Shown here: piece by piece, positions 5,306 through 6,357 of the stretch | Layout: every line of letters starts with the position of its first letter | Position numbering within the stretch: the first letter of the stretch is position 1 | NCBI GenBank assembly: GCA_017998095.1 | Contig: JAGODU010000216.1 | Span: forward strand, 1 to 6,357 | Source of the DNA: Prolixibacteraceae bacterium | GTDB lineage: Bacteria; Bacteroidota; Bacteroidia; Bacteroidales; Prolixibacteraceae | Direction of reading: 5' to 3' | DNA: 6,357 bases | Position numbers and translations under genes: made by a program | The notes under the pieces: generated by a model | Seen by the model: only the letters and a program-made list of their open reading frames with translations | Databases searched by the model: none | What the model was told of the DNA's origin: nothing

Positions 5306-6139
5306 TCAAAATAACACATTGGAAAGATCCGCGCGGTATTGGCGCACGTCCGGGTGATGCTCACCTAGGACCTCGAGCAAGCCCAAGTACACCTCGCGCA
5401 CTTCATCATCCCGGTAATGCTTATCCCTGCGCAAAATATCCAAAAAACCATCCAAGGCTAATTGGATCTTGCCTTGTTTGGCTAAGCGCAAGCTGTTGCG
5501 ATACGCCGCCTCAAGCGCATCCTTAGGCGGGTCTTGTTGCTTCTCCAACCAAAGGTAAGCATCTGCAACAGGCTTGAGTATTTGCGCTGCATTGAACTCA
5601 TAGCTGGCTGGGAAGTTTGCCAGAATCCCCTTAGCTTCCCTGGCGCGTCCCTCAAGGAGCAGCAGCCGAACAAGAGCCAGCAAACCAGCAGGGCTCTCCG
5701 GGTTGTTAGCCAGATATTGGCGCAGGGCGTCTTCTGCACCGTCAAGATCGCCTAGGAGCATTAAGCTTTTTCCTTTCTCCAAAAGGAGATCACCAGTTTC
5801 GGGCATAATGCGGCGAATAAAGGCACGCAAGTTGGGTTCAGAAAGCACGCCCGTAAACTCAGAGACGATGCGCCCATCCACAAAGGCTTTGACGGCTGGT
5901 ACCGACTTGACTTTGAGGCGCTCAGCTAATTTGGGTTGTTCATCCACATTAACTCGCGCCAATCGAAAAGCGCCGTCGGCTTCCTCAGCAAGTTTGGCTA
6001 ATAGCGGTGATAGCACCCGGCAAGGGATACACCAGGGTGCCCAAAATTCAAGGACAACCGGTGTGTGAGATGAGTAACTCACTACTTCGTAATCGAAGCT
6101 TTCATCACTAATATCGATGATATTTGCATCAGCCATCAT
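5306..6139 (-). CDS. ybbN: Thioredoxin-TPR co-chaperone, YbbN/CnoX family
   Basis: This is a 277-residue cytoplasmic protein combining a thioredoxin domain with tetratricopeptide repeats. Residues 6-112 are the thioredoxin fold: VVLEFWAPWCIPCRVLSPLL with the redox pair C37 and C40 (WCIPC), RVNVDEQP, and the cis-proline loop SVPAVKAF (P81). Residues about 116-175 form TPR-like helices (GKSLMLLGDLDGAEDALRQYL, LVRLLLLEGRAREAKGIL). The last 60 residues (LAKQGKIQLALDGFLDIL to DVRQYRADLSNVLF) match the characteristic YbbN C-terminal TPR module, and the length fits the family. In E. coli, YbbN/CnoX guards clients and hands them to DnaK and GroEL, and its site is SQHC; here both cysteines are present, so it may also be a working disulphide oxidoreductase. 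I chose the ATG at 6139 (or the next codon at 6136) because GAGAG lies 6 nt upstream. A GTG start at 6175 would add 12 residues that fit no family feature. It follows an unknown gene by 44 nt, probably in one operon. Confidence 0.92.
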   Translation of the reverse strand: MMADANIIDISDESFDYEVVSYSSHTPVVLEFWAPWCIPCRVLSPLLAKLAEEADGAFRLARVNVDEQPKLAERLKVKSVPAVKAFVDGRIVSEFTGVLSEPNLRAFIRRIMPETGDLLLEKGKSLMLLGDLDGAEDALRQYLANNPESPAGLLALVRLLLLEGRAREAKGILANFPASYEFNAAQILKPVADAYLWLEKQQDPPKDALEAAYRNSLRLAKQGKIQLALDGFLDILRRDKHYRDDEVREVYLGLLEVLGEHHPDVRQYRADLSNVLF

Positions 6140-6145
6140 GTGTTT

Positions 6146-6150
6146 CTCTC
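6146..6150 (-). promoter_or_regulatory. Ribosome binding site that decides the ybbN start
   Basis: GAGAG on the minus strand is 6 nt ahead of the ATG at 6139. It supports this ATG and argues against the in-frame GTG at 6175. Confidence 0.5.
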
Positions 6151-6183
6151 GCCTTAATTTTATCAGACTCCACACGAATGGTT

Positions 6184-6357
6184 TTAGTCATTGCCTTCAT
6201 CGCCGTATACTTGGGGTTGATTTACCTCGATCACTTTCCCATGAATATCGATGGTAATTCTAAATCCCATCATGCCCAAATACTGACGCGCTTCCTCAGG
6301 CAAACCTTTTTCTTGGATAGCCTTAAATTGCTTATCTTTATTTTCTAATTGGCTGCG
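6184..6357 (-). CDS. 3' end of an unrecognised gene running off the right edge
   Basis: A minus-strand frame is open from the right window edge to a TAA at 6184-6186, giving the last 57 residues of a protein. It begins RSQLENKDKQFKAIQEKGLP, a charged helical stretch. Then comes EEARQYLGMMG, and a short beta-like end, FRITIDIHGKVIEV, followed by an acidic tail ending in YGDEGND. Codon use and base composition match the ybbN-like gene, which starts 44 nt later, so they are likely co-transcribed. I do not recognise the family from this fragment. The plus-strand frame over the same bases has no supporting features and is treated as a shadow. Confidence 0.65.
   Translation of the reverse strand, partial: RSQLENKDKQFKAIQEKGLPEEARQYLGMMGFRITIDIHGKVIEVNQPQVYGDEGND

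Noticed and set aside
5482..5745. Overlapping ORFs on both strands within the ybbN-like gene (5482-5745 minus, 5534-5755 and 5703-6068 plus)
   Set aside because: The thioredoxin and TPR motifs are clear in a single continuous frame. The others are shadows produced by the higher GC content.
6140..6175. GTG-initiated N-terminal extension of the ybbN-like protein
   Set aside because: The 12 extra residues are not part of a thioredoxin fold, and the proposed GAGAG ribosome binding site lies inside them at the right distance from the ATG at 6139.
6124..6348. Plus-strand 74-codon ORF at the right edge
   Set aside because: It runs antisense to the start of the ybbN-like gene and to the partial minus-strand gene, which has better protein character and fits the operon direction.
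1..6357. CRISPR array, tRNA, rRNA, insertion sequence or attachment site
   Set aside because: I found no regularly spaced direct repeats, no cloverleaf-like segment, no transposase or integrase motif, and no terminal inverted repeats with target duplications.

Overview
This window is a bacterial chromosome segment in which every supportable gene reads on the minus strand, so transcription runs from right to left. The organism cannot be fixed from the sequence alone. My best guess is a Chloroflexota (Anaerolineae-like) bacterium. It has a large GT-C-like membrane protein with a WGRYTQL loop and a C-terminal exported domain, a secreted protein built from 'W-x-SGI-x-xQN' beta repeats, a small lipoprotein with a carboxypeptidase-regulatory-like fold, and a YbbN/CnoX-type thioredoxin with an intact CxxC. 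This placement is inference from family impressions, not a database result.

Right block (about 5306-6357, clearly more GC-rich, roughly half G+C by eye). It holds the 3' end of an unrecognised gene that runs off the window, then 44 nt later a confident YbbN/CnoX-like thioredoxin-TPR co-chaperone gene. Both look like core genome.

Left block (about 1-5250, AT-rich, roughly one third G+C by eye). In order of transcription it holds: a short orphan ORF of 83 codons (GTG start); a 634-residue polytopic membrane protein whose start overlaps the orphan's stop by 8 nt; a SAM-dependent methyltransferase (TTG start with a good ribosome binding site) behind a leader rich in inverted repeats; a 493-residue secreted four-repeat protein with its own promoter; and a 160-residue lipoprotein whose consensus -10 box lies so close to the ATG that the mRNA is probably leaderless. 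About 170 nt at the left edge have no convincing gene.

Functionally, the left block is an envelope-directed set: a putative lipid-linked sugar transferase or glycan-handling membrane protein, a methyltransferase of the kind often found in glycan clusters, an exported repeat protein and a lipoprotein. A shared role in surface glycosylation or surface-layer assembly is possible but not proven. I see no CRISPR array, transposase, integrase, tRNA or rRNA, and no clearly new defence or mobile system. The most interesting points are the leaderless lipoprotein promoter, the competing inverted repeats ahead of the methyltransferase, the alternating-histidine strand in the secreted protein, and the composition boundary next to the orphan ORF.
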